Counted from the stretch's first letter, positions 49,004 through 58,916 are shown. The stretch: 61,626 nt of DNA from Rhodocyclaceae bacterium (GCA_026417115.1 JAOADW010000029.1:1-61626), one strand, 5' to 3'. Numbers and translations: made by a program. Notes: generated from the letters alone by a model not told the origin.

Positions 49004-50391
49004 TTCTTCACCACTTGCAGAGCCTTGAGGACGGTCAGCGCTTGTTGGAATTGATAATCGTCTTTGCTGGCGAATTCGAACGGCTTCACGGCGGGCGCCT
49101 CGTCTTCGCGGCTGCCTTTGTCACTGGGCTTGTCTTTCTTCGGCGCGGGCTTTTCCGCTTCCTTGTCGTTGGCCAAGTGGCGCTCGAGATCGGCCTCGCG
49201 CAGGCGCTCACGGGAGCCGCCGTTGGGAGACTCTTCGACGATCACGTCCGGTACGATGCCTTTGGCCTGGATCGAGCGGCCATTCGGCGTATAGTAACGC
49301 GCGGTCGTGAGCTTGATCGCCGTCTTGTCCGAAAGGGGGAGCACCGTCTGCACCGACCCCTTGCCAAAGGTTTGCGTGCCCATCACGATGGCGCGCTTGT
49401 GGTCTTGCAAGGCGCCAGCCACGATCTCGGAAGCGGAGGCCGAACCGCCATTGACCAAGACCACCATCGGCACATCGCGCGCAATCGCCGGCGCTTTCCG
49501 CACATAGTCTTCACGGCCGCCGCGCAGATAGTCGGCGGGCGAGGCGGTGTAACGGCGCTTGGCGTCTTCGACACGGCCATCGGTGCTGACCACGGCGACA
49601 TTCGGCGGCAAAAACACCGCGGCGACACCGATCGCCGCGTGCAAAAGCCCACCGGGATCGTTGCGCAAATCGAGAATCAGCCCCTTCAGCCCCCCACCTT
49701 TGGCGTCTTGCTCGGCCTTGACGAGCTTTTCAAGGTGCTTGACGACATCTGGCCCCGTTTCTTCCTGGAACTGGGTTACGCGCAGGTACCCAAAGCCGGG
49801 CTCGATCCATTTCGACTTGACGCTTTGCACTTTGATGATGTCGCGCACGATCACAAGTTCGATCGGCTTGGCCTCGCCTTTGCGCAGGATGGTCAGGCGA
49901 ATCGAGGTCTTGGGTTTGCCGCGCATCTTCTTCACGGCCTCGGAAAGCGTCAGCCCCTTGACGGGCGTATCGTCGAGTTTGATGATCAAATCGCCTGCCT
50001 TGACCCCCGCCCGGTGCGCGGGCGTGTCTTCGATCGGCGCAATGACCTTGACAAGACCATCCTCCATGCCCACTTCCAAACCCAGGCCGCCAAACTCACC
50101 CTGGGTCGAGACTTGGAGTTCGCGGAAGGCTTCCTCGTCGAGGTAGCTCGAATGGGGATCGAGATTGCTGAGCATCCCCGCGATGGCGTGGCGGATCAGG
50201 GTCTTGTCATCGACCGGCTCGACATAGCCTTGCTTGACCGCATTGAAAACGTCGGCAAAGCTCTTGATCTCTTCGATGGGTAAGGGGCTCGCGCCGTCTT
50301 TCTGCGCAATTGCGGAAAAGTTGAGCGACAAAGCCACGCCGGCGATCAAACCGATCACGAGCGCGCCAAACTGTTGCCACCGATTGCCCAT
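49000..50391 (-). CDS. ctpA: Carboxyl-terminal processing protease (S41)
   Basis: The 463-aa periplasmic serine protease has an N-terminal signal/anchor (FGALVIGLIAGVALSLNFSA), a PDZ domain (about 85-165, GDLIIKLDDTPVKGLTLSEAV), and the S41 core with LRNDPGGLLHAAI, VNGGSASASEIVAGAL (catalytic serine) and GKGSVQT (catalytic lysine). A charged Lys/Glu-rich linker lies near the C-terminus. Start 50391 follows GGGGGAAG; ATG 50412 gives an ATGA overlap with envC and is the alternative. Confidence 0.93.
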   Translation of the reverse strand: MGNRWQQFGALVIGLIAGVALSLNFSAIAQKDGASPLPIEEIKSFADVFNAVKQGYVEPVDDKTLIRHAIAGMLSNLDPHSSYLDEEAFRELQVSTQGEFGGLGLEVGMEDGLVKVIAPIEDTPAHRAGVKAGDLIIKLDDTPVKGLTLSEAVKKMRGKPKTSIRLTILRKGEAKPIELVIVRDIIKVQSVKSKWIEPGFGYLRVTQFQEETGPDVVKHLEKLVKAEQDAKGGGLKGLILDLRNDPGGLLHAAIGVAAVFLPPNVAVVSTDGRVEDAKRRYTASPADYLRGGREDYVRKAPAIARDVPMVVLVNGGSASASEIVAGALQDHKRAIVMGTQTFGKGSVQTVLPLSDKTAIKLTTARYYTPNGRSIQAKGIVPDVIVEESPNGGSRERLREADLERHLANDKEAEKPAPKKDKPSDKGSREDEAPAVKPFEFASKDDYQFQQALTVLKALQVVKK

Positions 50392-50408
50392 TGCTTGTCT
50401 TCCCCCGC

Positions 50409-51578
50409 TCATTCGCCCAACCATTCCTTAGGGTTTACGGCTTGGCCACGATGCCGTATTTCAAAGTATAAACCCGTTTCCGCAAAGGCTCCCGTATTGC
50501 CTGCGGTGGCGATGGTTTCACCGCGTCCGACCTTTTGACCAAGAGACACGCGCAAGGTTTGCGCATGCCCATAGACGGACATCAGCGCATCGCCATGATC
50601 GATGATCGCGACATGCCCATAGCCGCGCAGCCAATCGGCGAAGACGACGACCCCCGCAGCCGCGGCGCGCACCGGCGCGCCTTCCTCGGCACGATAGAAA
50701 AGGCCTTTCCAGCGCGTTCCTTCCGGCCTTGGTGCGCCATAGCGCCCCACTACCTCGCCGCGCACCGGCACGAGCATGGGTTGCGCGCCGCGCTCACGAG
50801 CCGAGGGCGGCCTCACCGTCGCCTCGGCCGGCGCCGGCGGCTCTTTGCTTGCCAAAGGAGGTCGGGCTGGCTTCGCGCTGCGGCTAAGACGCGCGATGAG
50901 GCGCGCAAGGCGCGCTTCCATCGCGCGGAGATTGGCAAGCGTTGCACGAGTGTTTTCGACTTCCCGCTCCACGAGGGCCAGCGCCTCGCGCCGCTTTGCG
51001 CGCTCGTTTTCCAACGCTCGGCGCTCTGCCTGTTCCGCATGGGCAAGCCGCTCTAATTCGTCGCGCGCTTGCCGAATCCTCGCTTCCGTCGCCTGCGCTT
51101 CGTCCCGGGCGCGGTCGAGGCCTTCGAGGCGCTCGGCAACCGCGGCGTAAAGCAACGCGGCTTCGGCCTCGCGACGCGCTGTCTCGCTGTCTTTGCCCAG
51201 CCCCAGCAGCGGGATGAACGGCGGCCTCGGCGAAAAAGGCGGCGATGCGCCCAGGGCCTGGGCAAGGCGCACACGGCCTTCGCTGCTTTTGCGCTCGAGC
51301 TCAAGGCGCCGACGCTCTTGTTGCGCGAGCTCGCGCTCGACGATTGCGCGCCGTTTTGCAATCTTCTCGAGCCGCCGCTCGATGGCGGCCATCGCCCGCT
51401 CCGCGCTGGCAAGTCGCCGCGCCGCTTCTTTCTTCTCGTTCTCTTTTTCTGTGAGGCGCCGCTCGACAGCCGCACGCTCGTTCTTGATCGCTTCGAGTCG
51501 CCGCTTCTCGTCGGCTAGGGCGCATCCAGCGCCCAGCATGCCCAAAAGCGTCAAACACGCCGCGAGCGGGCGCCTCAC
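50409..51578 (-). CDS. envC: Murein hydrolase activator EnvC
   Basis: The 389-aa exported protein has a signal sequence, a long coiled coil (about 25-235, rich in E, R, A) and a C-terminal LytM domain. [21 protein letters not shown] and [20 protein letters not shown] replace the HxxxD and HxH zinc ligands, as in E. coli EnvC, so it should activate amidases rather than cut peptidoglycan. It overlaps the gpmA stop by ATGA. Confidence 0.92.
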   Translation of the reverse strand: MRRPLAACLTLLGMLGAGCALADEKRRLEAIKNERAAVERRLTEKENEKKEAARRLASAERAMAAIERRLEKIAKRRAIVERELAQQERRRLELERKSSEGRVRLAQALGASPPFSPRPPFIPLLGLGKDSETARREAEAALLYAAVAERLEGLDRARDEAQATEARIRQARDELERLAHAEQAERRALENERAKRREALALVEREVENTRATLANLRAMEARLARLIARLSRSAKPARPPLASKEPPAPAEATVRPPSARERGAQPMLVPVRGEVVGRYGAPRPEGTRWKGLFYRAEEGAPVRAAAAGVVVFADWLRGYGHVAIIDHGDALMSVYGHAQTLRVSLGQKVGRGETIATAGNTGAFAETGLYFEIRHRGQAVNPKEWLGE

Positions 51579-52333
51579 GCGTGCGCTTTCCCCTGATTCG
51601 CCACCGCCGCGACCGCCTGCGCGATGGTTTCCGGATCGGCGAGATAATAGCTTTTGCGAGGTCGCAAGTCGGCATCCAGCTCATAGATGAGGGGCTGGCC
51701 GGTGGGGATGTTAAGGCCGACGATGTCCGCATCGGCGATGCCGTCGAGGTATTTGACGAGCGCCCGCAGACTATTGCCATGCGCCACGATCAACACGCGC
51801 TTGCCACTCTGGATGGCGGGGGCGATCACGCCATGCCAAAAAGGCAAAAAACGCGCCACGGTGTCCTTCAGACATTCGGTGGTTGGATACTCGCCCGGGG
51901 CCAGGTCGCGGTAACGGGGATCATGGACTTCATAGCGGGGATCGCAGGGATCCAGCGCCGGCGGCGGCACGTCGTAGGAGCGGCGCCAGAGCAACACCTG
52001 CTCTTCGCCGAATTTAGCCGCGGTCTCGGCCTTGTTGAGCCCCTGCAAGGCGCCATAATGGCGCTCGTTCAAACGCCAGGAATGCGTCACCGGCAGCCAC
52101 ATGCGATCGAGCTCTTCGAGCACGATCCAAAGGGTCTTGATCGCGCGTTTGAGCACCGAGGTATAGGCGATGTCGAAATCGAAGCCTCGTTCCTTGAGCA
52201 GCGCGCCGGCTGCTTTCGCCTCGGCGATGCCCTTTTCCGTCAAGCCGACGTCGGTCCAGCCCGTGAAACGGTTTTCCTTGTTCCAAATGGATTCGCCATG
52301 GCGCAGCAGAACGAGCGTGTGGGTGATGGTCAT
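51575..52333 (-). CDS. gpmA: 2,3-bisphosphoglycerate-dependent phosphoglycerate mutase
   Basis: The 252-aa product has [20 protein letters not shown] with the phosphorylated histidine H12, [31 protein letters not shown] and [15 protein letters not shown]. It interconverts 3- and 2-phosphoglycerate. It heads the envC-ctpA-moeB run on the minus strand and is divergent from the ArsR-family regulator. Confidence 0.96.
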   Translation of the reverse strand: MTITHTLVLLRHGESIWNKENRFTGWTDVGLTEKGIAEAKAAGALLKERGFDFDIAYTSVLKRAIKTLWIVLEELDRMWLPVTHSWRLNERHYGALQGLNKAETAAKFGEEQVLLWRRSYDVPPPALDPCDPRYEVHDPRYRDLAPGEYPTTECLKDTVARFLPFWHGVIAPAIQSGKRVLIVAHGNSLRALVKYLDGIADADIVGLNIPTGQPLIYELDADLRPRKSYYLADPETIAQAVAAVANQGKAHA

Positions 52334-52457
52334 GATTGCGGTGCAGAAAAAGAAGACCCGCGAATGATAAAGCCTTTCGCGCTCGGCCAGGCTCACGCGC
52401 CCGCGGCCTGTGTAAAATCCCCTATGACAGTCTAGGCCCTCGGAAAGGGGGGTAGCG

Positions 52458-52790
52458 ATGGAGCGGGCCATTCAAGAATTGATGGAGCACGAGGAACAAG
52501 TCGAGACGGCAGCGCGCGCCTTGAAGGCGATTTCCCATCCCTTGCGTTTGAAGATCCTCTGCGTGCTCGGCGACAAGGAAATCTGCGTGCAGGACATCGT
52601 CGACGCCGTGGGCACTTCGCAAAGCAACATCTCACAGCATTTGGCCATCTTGCGCGACAAAGGCGTGTTGGCCACGCGCAAGGACGCCAATCGAGTCTAT
52701 TACCGCGTGGCCGACAAGCGCACCTTGATGCTCGTGGCGATGATGCGAGAGGTCTTTTGCGGCGTGCTGTCTGGCGAAAAACATGTTTGA
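52458..52790 (+). CDS. ArsR/SmtB-family regulator, possible sulfur-species sensor
   Basis: The 110-aa winged-helix protein has [19 protein letters not shown] and the recognition helix [19 protein letters not shown]. It lacks the metal-binding ELCVCDL of arsenic sensors. C35 (in LKILCVL) and C101 (in VFCGVL) sit where BigR/SqrR proteins have the cysteine pair that forms a polysulfide bridge; C43 is extra. The next gene, 22 bp on, is a membrane-anchored rhodanese, which supports a sulfur signal. A sensor role is inference. Confidence 0.85.
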   Translation: MERAIQELMEHEEQVETAARALKAISHPLRLKILCVLGDKEICVQDIVDAVGTSQSNISQHLAILRDKGVLATRKDANRVYYRVADKRTLMLVAMMREVFCGVLSGEKHV

Positions 52791-52812
52791 TTTTTCAAGG
52801 TTTTTGTGAAAC

Positions 52813-53223
52813 ATGTGGGAATTTCTGCAACACAACTGGTTCTGGGCGCTCCTTGCCGCCGTCTCAGGCGCATGGCTTCTCTGGCAGATCCTTGCCCAAA
52901 GCGGCGGCGAGGACGTCTCGGTCGCACAGGCCACGCTGATGATCAATCGCGAGGACGCGCTCGTCGTCGATGTGCGTGAGTCCGCCGAATGGTCCGCCGG
53001 CCACATCCCCCATGCGCGCCACATCGCCCTCGGCCAGCTGGCAAGCCGTCTCGCCGAGCTCGAAAAATACAAGGACAAACCCGTGATCATGGTCTGCGCC
53101 TCGGGCAACCGCTCCTCGTCAGGCTGCAGCATTCTCAAGAAAGCGGGGTTTTCCCGCGTCTTCAATCTTTCCGGCGGCATGCGCGCCTGGATCGAGGCAG
53201 GTCTGCCCGTTGCGAAGAAATGA
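52813..53223 (+). CDS. Membrane-anchored rhodanese-like sulfurtransferase
   Basis: The 136-aa product has an N-terminal TM helix (WFWALLAAVSGAWLLWQIL, residues 9-27) and one rhodanese domain with VVDVRESAEWSAGHIPHARH and the active-site loop VCASGNRSSSG, C95 carrying the persulfide. It probably faces the cytoplasm or periplasm beside the membrane; topology is not decided. grxC starts 11 bp after the stop, as in many betaproteobacteria. Confidence 0.92.
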   Translation: MWEFLQHNWFWALLAAVSGAWLLWQILAQSGGEDVSVAQATLMINREDALVVDVRESAEWSAGHIPHARHIALGQLASRLAELEKYKDKPVIMVCASGNRSSSGCSILKKAGFSRVFNLSGGMRAWIEAGLPVAKK

Positions 53224-53234
53224 AAGGATCGCCG

Positions 53235-53495
53235 ATGCCCAAAATCGAAATGTATACCACTGCCGTGTGCCCCTACTGCATGCGCGCAAAAGAACTCTTC
53301 AAGCGCAAGGGGTTTGCCGAGATCGAAGAGATCCGCGTCGACCTCGATGCGGCAAAGCGCCAGGAAATGGAAGCGCGGGCGCCAGGCGCGCGCACGGTGC
53401 CGCAGATCTTCATCGACGGCCGCCACATCGGTGGGTGCGACGATCTCTATGCGCTCGAGCGGGAAGGCAAGCTGGACGCCCTGCTCGCCACCTAA
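53235..53495 (+). CDS. grxC: Glutaredoxin 3
   Basis: The 86-aa product has the dithiol site CPYC (C12, C15) in MYTTAVCPYCMRAKELF, then RTVPQIFIDGRHIGGCDDLY for glutathione binding. It reduces disulfides with glutathione. AAAGGA lies eight bases before ATG. It sits between rhodanese and secB. Confidence 0.95.
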   Translation: MPKIEMYTTAVCPYCMRAKELFKRKGFAEIEEIRVDLDAAKRQEMEARAPGARTVPQIFIDGRHIGGCDDLYALEREGKLDALLAT

Positions 53496-53525
53496 CCCTT
53501 CTTTACTCTCCAAAGGAAATCTGCC

Positions 53526-54014
53526 ATGAATGCCGCCCCGCAAGAAACCGAGACGCCGGTCTTCACCATCGAGAAAATCTATCTCAAGGATCTCTCGGTG
53601 GAAGTGCCCAACGCGCCCCATTGCTTTCTCGAGCGCGACCCCGCGCAAGTCAATCTGCAAATGCAAACCCAAGGAGAGGCCATTGGCGAGGGCATTTTCG
53701 ATGTCACGCTCACGCTCACCGTCACCGCCCAGATCGGCGAAAAAACCCAATTTTTGATCGAAGCCGCGCAGGCAGGCATCTTCCAAATCCGCAACGTCCC
53801 GACCGAAGAGCTCGAGCCAATCGTCGCCGTGGCCTGTCCCAACATTCTGTTTCCCTTCGCGCGCGAGACCGTCGCCGACGCCGTCACGCGCGCGGGTTTC
53901 CCGCCAGTGCTGTTGCAGCCCGTGAATTTCGAAGCCGTCTATCGCGAGCGCCTGGCTCAGCGGGAAGCGGAAGCCATGGCGCAGCGCGGGCCGCACGAAG
54001 TGCCCATCGAATGA
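53526..54014 (+). CDS. secB: Protein-export chaperone SecB
   Basis: The 162-aa product has FTIEKIYLKDLSVEVPNAPHCF, EKTQFLIEAAQAGIFQI, ILFPFARETVADAVTRAGFPPVLLQPVNFEAVY, all typical of SecB. It keeps preproteins unfolded for SecA. The stop overlaps the next gene (ATGA). Confidence 0.96.
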   Translation: MNAAPQETETPVFTIEKIYLKDLSVEVPNAPHCFLERDPAQVNLQMQTQGEAIGEGIFDVTLTLTVTAQIGEKTQFLIEAAQAGIFQIRNVPTEELEPIVAVACPNILFPFARETVADAVTRAGFPPVLLQPVNFEAVYRERLAQREAEAMAQRGPHEVPIE

Positions 54015-54442
54015 TCCTGCGTTTTTTGCCGATCATCGCCTTGCTCTCCGCGACAGCCCACGCGCTCGAGTTCCGCAGCGTCGAGGCGCCCGCAATCCTC
54101 TATGACGCACCTTCGCTGAAGGCCAAGCCTCTTTTCGTGATCCCTGCAGGCGCGCCCGTCGAGCTCGTCGTCGAGTTGCCGAATTGGGTCAAGGTGCGCG
54201 ACGTCAAAGGAGACCTCGCCTGGATCGAGGCCGCGCGGCTGTCGACGCGTCGCACTGTGATCGTCAAAACCGAACGCGCCGAAGTGCGCACCAGCCCGGA
54301 TGTCAAGGCGCCGGTGCTCTTCGTCGCCGAAATGGATGTCTGGCTCGAGCGACTCGAGGCCGGACCGCCTGGCTGGCTCAAGGTGCGGCATGCCGACGGC
54401 GAGACAGGCTTCGTGAAAGTCAGCGACGTCTGGGGGCCATGA
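54011..54442 (+). CDS. Exported SH3-domain protein
   Basis: The 143-aa product has a signal peptide (LRFLPIIALLSATAHA) and two bacterial SH3-like segments: residues 20-75 (APAILYDAPSLKAKPLFVIP) and 80-140 (VIVKTERAEVRTSPDVKAPV, then LKVRHADGETGFVKVSDVWG). Such domains often bind cell wall peptides. The start and stop overlap secB and gpsA by four bases each. Confidence 0.82.
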   Translation: MILRFLPIIALLSATAHALEFRSVEAPAILYDAPSLKAKPLFVIPAGAPVELVVELPNWVKVRDVKGDLAWIEAARLSTRRTVIVKTERAEVRTSPDVKAPVLFVAEMDVWLERLEAGPPGWLKVRHADGETGFVKVSDVWGP

Positions 54443-55425
54443 TGCGCATCGCCGTGCTCGGCGCCGGCGCTTGGGGCACGGCCCTGGCCGTGGTCTATGC
54501 ACGAAGCGGCCACGCGGTGCGCCTCTGGTGCTGGCAAGAAGATGAGGCCCAGCGGCTGCGCTCGGCGCGTGAAAACGCGCGCTACCTCCCCGGTTTCCCA
54601 TTCCCGGAATCTCTCTTCGTCAGCGCCGATCTCGCCGAGACCCTCGCTGACGCCGAGATTGCCCTCATTGCGACGCCCGTCGCGGGACTGCGCGCGGTCG
54701 CCACGCAATTGGCGCAAAAGCATCCGCAGCTGCCCTTCCTGTGGGCCTGCAAGGGGCTGGAGGCCACGAGCGGCTTGCTCCCGCATGAAGTGGTCGCCCA
54801 GGCGCACGCCCAGGCACGGTGCGGCGCGCTCACCGGTCCGAGCTTCGCGCTCGAAGTCGCGCGCGGCCTGCCGACGGCGGTCGCCGTCGCGGGCGAGGAT
54901 GCAGGCTTCGTCGCGGAATGCGTAAAGCGCCTGAATCTACCCACTCTACGACTTTACGCGAACGCCGATCTCGTCGGCGCTGAGATCGGCGGCGCGGTCA
55001 AGAACGTCATGGCCATCGCTGCCGGCATCAGCGATGGCCTGGGCTTGGGCAACAATGCGCGCGCGGCTTTGCTCACGCGGGGGCTGACGGAAATCACCCG
55101 CTTCGGCGTGGCTTGCGGCGCTCGTCGTGAGACTTTCATGGGGCTGACCGGCTTGGGCGATTTGATCCTCACCGCCACCAGCGACCTTTCGCGCAATCGG
55201 CGTGTGGGCCTTGCGCTCGCCGAGGGCAAACGTCTGCCGGTCATCCAAGAGGCGCTCGGCCAGGTCGCCGAGGGCGTCGGCACCGCTTTCGAGGTGCGCA
55301 AGAAAGCGGCTCTGCTCGGCATCGAAATGCCCATCACGGAGGCGGTCTGTCAGGTCATCGAAGGGCGCCTCTCCCCCGCCGCCGCGGTAGAGAGACTGAT
55401 GAGCCGGCAACCCAAAGCGGAATGA
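54439..55425 (+). CDS. gpsA: Glycerol-3-phosphate dehydrogenase [NAD(P)+]
   Basis: The 328-aa product makes sn-glycerol-3-phosphate for phospholipids. RIAVLGAGAWGTALAVVYA is the nucleotide-binding motif; WACKGLE, LTGPSFALEVARGLPTAV and the catalytic lysine in EIGGAVKNVMAIAAGI follow. Start at the first of two adjacent ATG codons gives an ATGA overlap with the SH3 gene. It converges on trmL. Confidence 0.96.
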   Translation: MMRIAVLGAGAWGTALAVVYARSGHAVRLWCWQEDEAQRLRSARENARYLPGFPFPESLFVSADLAETLADAEIALIATPVAGLRAVATQLAQKHPQLPFLWACKGLEATSGLLPHEVVAQAHAQARCGALTGPSFALEVARGLPTAVAVAGEDAGFVAECVKRLNLPTLRLYANADLVGAEIGGAVKNVMAIAAGISDGLGLGNNARAALLTRGLTEITRFGVACGARRETFMGLTGLGDLILTATSDLSRNRRVGLALAEGKRLPVIQEALGQVAEGVGTAFEVRKKAALLGIEMPITEAVCQVIEGRLSPAAAVERLMSRQPKAE

Positions 55426-55436
55426 GGGTGATGCTG

Positions 55437-55901
55437 TCAGGCGCCACCGGAAAAACCGTTTTGCCGCCAGGCCTCGAAAGTCGCGACGGCGACGGCATTG
55501 GAGAGATTCAAGCTACGGTTGCCCGGCCGCATGGGAAGCCGCAGACGGCATTCGGGCGGGAAACTCGCCAGCAAGTCTTCCGGCAATCCACGTGTTTCCG
55601 GGCCGAATACGAGCGCATCCTGGGCAGCAAAGGCGACTTCGTCATAACGGCGGCAGCCACGCGTGGAAAATGCAAAGAGGCGTACCGGTCCCAAGGCGGC
55701 GCGACAGCTTTCCCAATCCCGATGCACCGCAAGCGTCACGAATTCATGGTAGTCGAGGCCCGCGCGCCGCAGCGACGCATCGTCGATGGAAAAGCCAAGC
55801 GGCTCGACGAGATGCAAACGGCAGCCCGTATTCGCGCACAGCCGAATCACATTGCCGGTATTGGGCGGAATTTCCGGTTGATATAAGACGATCTGGAACA
55901 T
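55437..55901 (-). CDS. trmL: tRNA (cytidine/uridine-34-2'-O)-methyltransferase TrmL
   Basis: The 154-aa SPOUT methyltransferase has MFQIVLYQPEIPPNTGNVIR, LVEPLGFSIDD, LVFGPETRGLP and the knot motif LNLSNAVAVATFEAWRQ. It methylates the wobble base of tRNA-Leu. Upstream in the same frame an AAGGAGAG lies too far (over 15 bp) to serve this ATG directly. The gene converges on gpsA with an 11-bp gap. Confidence 0.93.
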   Translation of the reverse strand: MFQIVLYQPEIPPNTGNVIRLCANTGCRLHLVEPLGFSIDDASLRRAGLDYHEFVTLAVHRDWESCRAALGPVRLFAFSTRGCRRYDEVAFAAQDALVFGPETRGLPEDLLASFPPECRLRLPMRPGNRSLNLSNAVAVATFEAWRQNGFSGGA

Positions 55902-55949
55902 CGCGGATGTGGCATCGTAATCTCTCCTTTTCATAAGCTTACCGCGTTC

Positions 55950-57656
55950 ATGGCACGCCCGGAAAAAATTCGTCTCGGCGACCTGCTCGTGCAGCAGGGC
56001 GTCATCACAGCCGAGCAGCTTGGTCACGCGCTCGAAGAGCAGAAGAAGAGCGGCCGCAAGCTCGGCCGCGTCTTGGTCGAGGCAGGCTACGCCAGCGAAG
56101 AAGGTATCGCGCGCGCGCTCGCGCGTCAGTTGGGTGCGGAATACGTCGATTTGCGGCAATTCCAGCCTCGGCTCGATCTCGTCAAGCTCTTGCCCGAGGC
56201 CCAGGCGCGCCGCTATCGAGCGCTGCCGCTCGATGAAAAAAACGGGCTCTTGCGCATCGGTATGGCCGATCCCACCGATTTGGCCGCATTCGACGAAATC
56301 GCGCGCATCACGCGTCGCAATCTCGATCTCGCCGTCGTCGCGGAAGGCCAGCTTCTTCCTTTGCTTGACCGCGTCTATCGCCGCACCGAGGAAATCAACA
56401 GCCTCGCCCGCGACCTCACCGAAGAAATGGGCGAAATCCCGGTCGAGTTCGGCGCACTGTTGGGGATTGCCCCGGGCGCCGAGGACGCGCCCGTGGTCAG
56501 ACTCTTGCAAACAGTCTTCGAGGAAGCGCAAAAGACCCATGCGTCGGACATCCACATCGAGCCCCAGGAAAAGTCCCTCGTGATCCGCTTCCGCATCGAT
56601 GGCGTCTTGCACGTGCAAACGGAAGCCGATCTCAAGATCGCGCAAGCCGTCGTCTTGCGGCTCAAACTCATGTCGGGCCTTGACATCTCGGAAAAGCGTC
56701 TGCCCCAGGACGGTCGGTTCAATATCAAGATTCGCGGCGCCAATGTCGATGTGCGCATCTCCACCATGCCCACGCAATATGGCGAATCGGTCGTCATGCG
56801 CCTGCTCGCGCAAAACACTGGCCTTCTTTCGCTGGATCGGCTGATGATGCCGCCCAAAGTGCTAGCGCGTTTTCGCCATGCGATCCACCGGCCTTCCGGC
56901 ATCGTCCTCGTGACCGGCCCGACGGGCTCAGGCAAGACGACCACGCTCTACGCCGCCCTCAACGAACTCAACACGCCCGAAAAGAAGATCATCACGGTCG
57001 AGGATCCCGTCGAATATCGCCTGCCTGGCCTCAACCAAGTGCAAATCCAGGAAAAAATCGACCTCACCTTCGCCCGCGTCCTGCGTTCCGCATTACGGCA
57101 AGACCCTGACATCATCCTCGTGGGCGAAATGCGCGACCAAGAAACCGCCGAAATCGGCATGCGCGCGGCGATGACCGGCCATTTGGTGCTTTCCACCCTG
57201 CATACCAATGATGCGCTCTCCACGCCGGTGCGTCTGCTCGACATGGGCGTGCCGCGTTACATGGTGGCGCTCTCGATCCAACTCGTACTCGCGCAACGGC
57301 TCGTGCGCGTGATCTGCCCGAACTGCCGCGAGCCGTATCTGCCTGAGCCCCACGAGCGCGAATGGCTCAAGTACGAGCTCGGGACAGCCGGCGATGAGCA
57401 TCGCTATTTCAAGGGCCGCGGTTGCGCCCACTGCGCCAACACCGGCTATGCAGGCCGTCAGGCCGTCTATGAATTCCTGGAGATGACCAACGCCCTGGTC
57501 GAGGCCGCAAACCGCGGCGACCCCAACGAGTTCATGCAGCTCGGTCGTCAGCAGATGGCCGGCAACACCTTGCGCCGCGACGCAGTGCGGCTCGTGCTCG
57601 AAGGGCGCACGACGATCGAGGAAGCGATGCGCGTGGCGACCCAGCTGGAGGAATGA
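55950..57656 (+). CDS. mshE: Type IV (MSHA-type) pilus assembly ATPase, GspE/PilB family
   Basis: The 568-aa product has an N-terminal MshEN domain (RLGDLLVQQGVITAEQLGHALEEQ), found in MshE/PilB proteins and known to bind cyclic-di-GMP in MshE. The ATPase core has VTGPTGSGKTTTLYAAL (Walker A), VEDPVEYRLPG, LRSALRQDPDIILVGEMRD (Walker B) and the tetracysteine zinc site CPNCREPY / CAHCANTGY. It powers pilus extension. mshG follows one base after the stop. Confidence 0.93.
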   Translation: MARPEKIRLGDLLVQQGVITAEQLGHALEEQKKSGRKLGRVLVEAGYASEEGIARALARQLGAEYVDLRQFQPRLDLVKLLPEAQARRYRALPLDEKNGLLRIGMADPTDLAAFDEIARITRRNLDLAVVAEGQLLPLLDRVYRRTEEINSLARDLTEEMGEIPVEFGALLGIAPGAEDAPVVRLLQTVFEEAQKTHASDIHIEPQEKSLVIRFRIDGVLHVQTEADLKIAQAVVLRLKLMSGLDISEKRLPQDGRFNIKIRGANVDVRISTMPTQYGESVVMRLLAQNTGLLSLDRLMMPPKVLARFRHAIHRPSGIVLVTGPTGSGKTTTLYAALNELNTPEKKIITVEDPVEYRLPGLNQVQIQEKIDLTFARVLRSALRQDPDIILVGEMRDQETAEIGMRAAMTGHLVLSTLHTNDALSTPVRLLDMGVPRYMVALSIQLVLAQRLVRVICPNCREPYLPEPHEREWLKYELGTAGDEHRYFKGRGCAHCANTGYAGRQAVYEFLEMTNALVEAANRGDPNEFMQLGRQQMAGNTLRRDAVRLVLEGRTTIEEAMRVATQLEE

Positions 57657-57657
57657 C

Positions 57658-58887
57658 ATGCCTGCCTTCGCCTACCGCGGGCGCAATGCGTCGGGGCAAG
57701 AAGTGCGTGGCGAGCTCGAAGGAGTCTCCGCCGGCGCCATCGCCGACCAACTATTCGCGCGCGGCATCACGCCGCTCGAGATTCGCGCCGCCGCCACACC
57801 GGCGCAAAAGCCCGAAGCGAGCGCGCAGCGCGCGTGGTTCGCGCCCAAGGTTACCCATCTCGAGGTCATGCTCTTCACGCGCCAGCTCTATACCCTGATG
57901 AAGGCGGGCGTGCCGATCATACGCGCGCTCATCGGCTTACAAGAGTCGAGCGCCAATCCAGCGATGAAGGCGATGCTTGCCGACGTGCGCGAAAGCCTCG
58001 ATTCTGGGCGCGAGTTTTCGCTTGCGCTCGCGCGGCATCCCAAGGCATTTTCGGCCTTCTATCTCGCGATGGTGCGCGTGGGAGAAATGACCGGCCGCCT
58101 CGAAGAGGTCTTGCTGCGCCTCTTCGATCACATGGAATTCGAGCGCTATATGCGCGAACAAGTCAAGGCGGCGCTGCGCTACCCGGCATTCGTCGTGGCC
58201 GCCATGATCGCCGCACTCGTCGTCGTCAACCTCTGGGTCATTCCCGCTTTCGCCAAAGTTTTCCAGGGCTTCGGCGCCGAGCTCCCCTTGATGACGCGTC
58301 TTTTGATCGGCTTTTCCGATTTCATGGTCGCCTGGTGGCCGTGGCTTGCCGCCGCCGCCGTGGGCGCCTTTTTCTCCTTCCGTGCGCTCACGCGCAGCGG
58401 CCGCGGCAAATATCAGTGGGATAGGATCAAACTGCGCCTGCCGATCGCTGGAGCCATCGTACGCAAGGCCACGCTCGCGCGCTTTGCGCGAAGCTTCGCG
58501 CTCGCCTCGCGTTCCGGCGTGCCGGTGATTCAGGCGCTTTCCACCGTCGCGGCGACCGTCGATAACGACTTCATCGCGGAAAAAATCCAGGCCATGCGCC
58601 ATGGCATCGAACGCGGCGAATCGGTGCTGCGCACCGCCATTGGTACAGGCGTGTTCACGCCCGTGGTGCTGCAGATGATCGCCGTGGGAGAAGAAACGGG
58701 CGCGCTCGATGAAATGATGGATGAAATCGCCGCACTCTATCAAGGCGAAGTCGAATACCAGCTGAAGAATCTCTCGCAACAGATCGAGCCGATCCTCATC
58801 GTAATCCTCGGCGTCATGGTGTTGATCCTTGCACTGGGCATCTTCCTCCCCTTGTGGGACCTCGGCAAGGTCGCGCTCAAAAAGTAA
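57658..58887 (+). CDS. mshG: Type IV (MSHA-type) pilus inner-membrane platform protein, GspF/PilC family
   Basis: The 409-aa product has two GspF domains (about 70-195 and 275-395). The first has FTRQLYTLMKAGVPIIRAL, the second ARSFALASRSGVPVIQALS. The TM segments are AALRYPAFVVAAMIAALVVV, WPWLAAAAVGAFFSF and PILIVILGVMVLILALGIF. It anchors the ATPase and moves pilin subunits. The downstream pilins are separated from it by a nucleotidyltransferase/HEPN pair. Confidence 0.93.
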   Translation: MPAFAYRGRNASGQEVRGELEGVSAGAIADQLFARGITPLEIRAAATPAQKPEASAQRAWFAPKVTHLEVMLFTRQLYTLMKAGVPIIRALIGLQESSANPAMKAMLADVRESLDSGREFSLALARHPKAFSAFYLAMVRVGEMTGRLEEVLLRLFDHMEFERYMREQVKAALRYPAFVVAAMIAALVVVNLWVIPAFAKVFQGFGAELPLMTRLLIGFSDFMVAWWPWLAAAAVGAFFSFRALTRSGRGKYQWDRIKLRLPIAGAIVRKATLARFARSFALASRSGVPVIQALSTVAATVDNDFIAEKIQAMRHGIERGESVLRTAIGTGVFTPVVLQMIAVGEETGALDEMMDEIAALYQGEVEYQLKNLSQQIEPILIVILGVMVLILALGIFLPLWDLGKVALKK

Positions 58888-58916
58888 ACGTCATCGAAAC
58901 GAGCTAGAATCACGGC

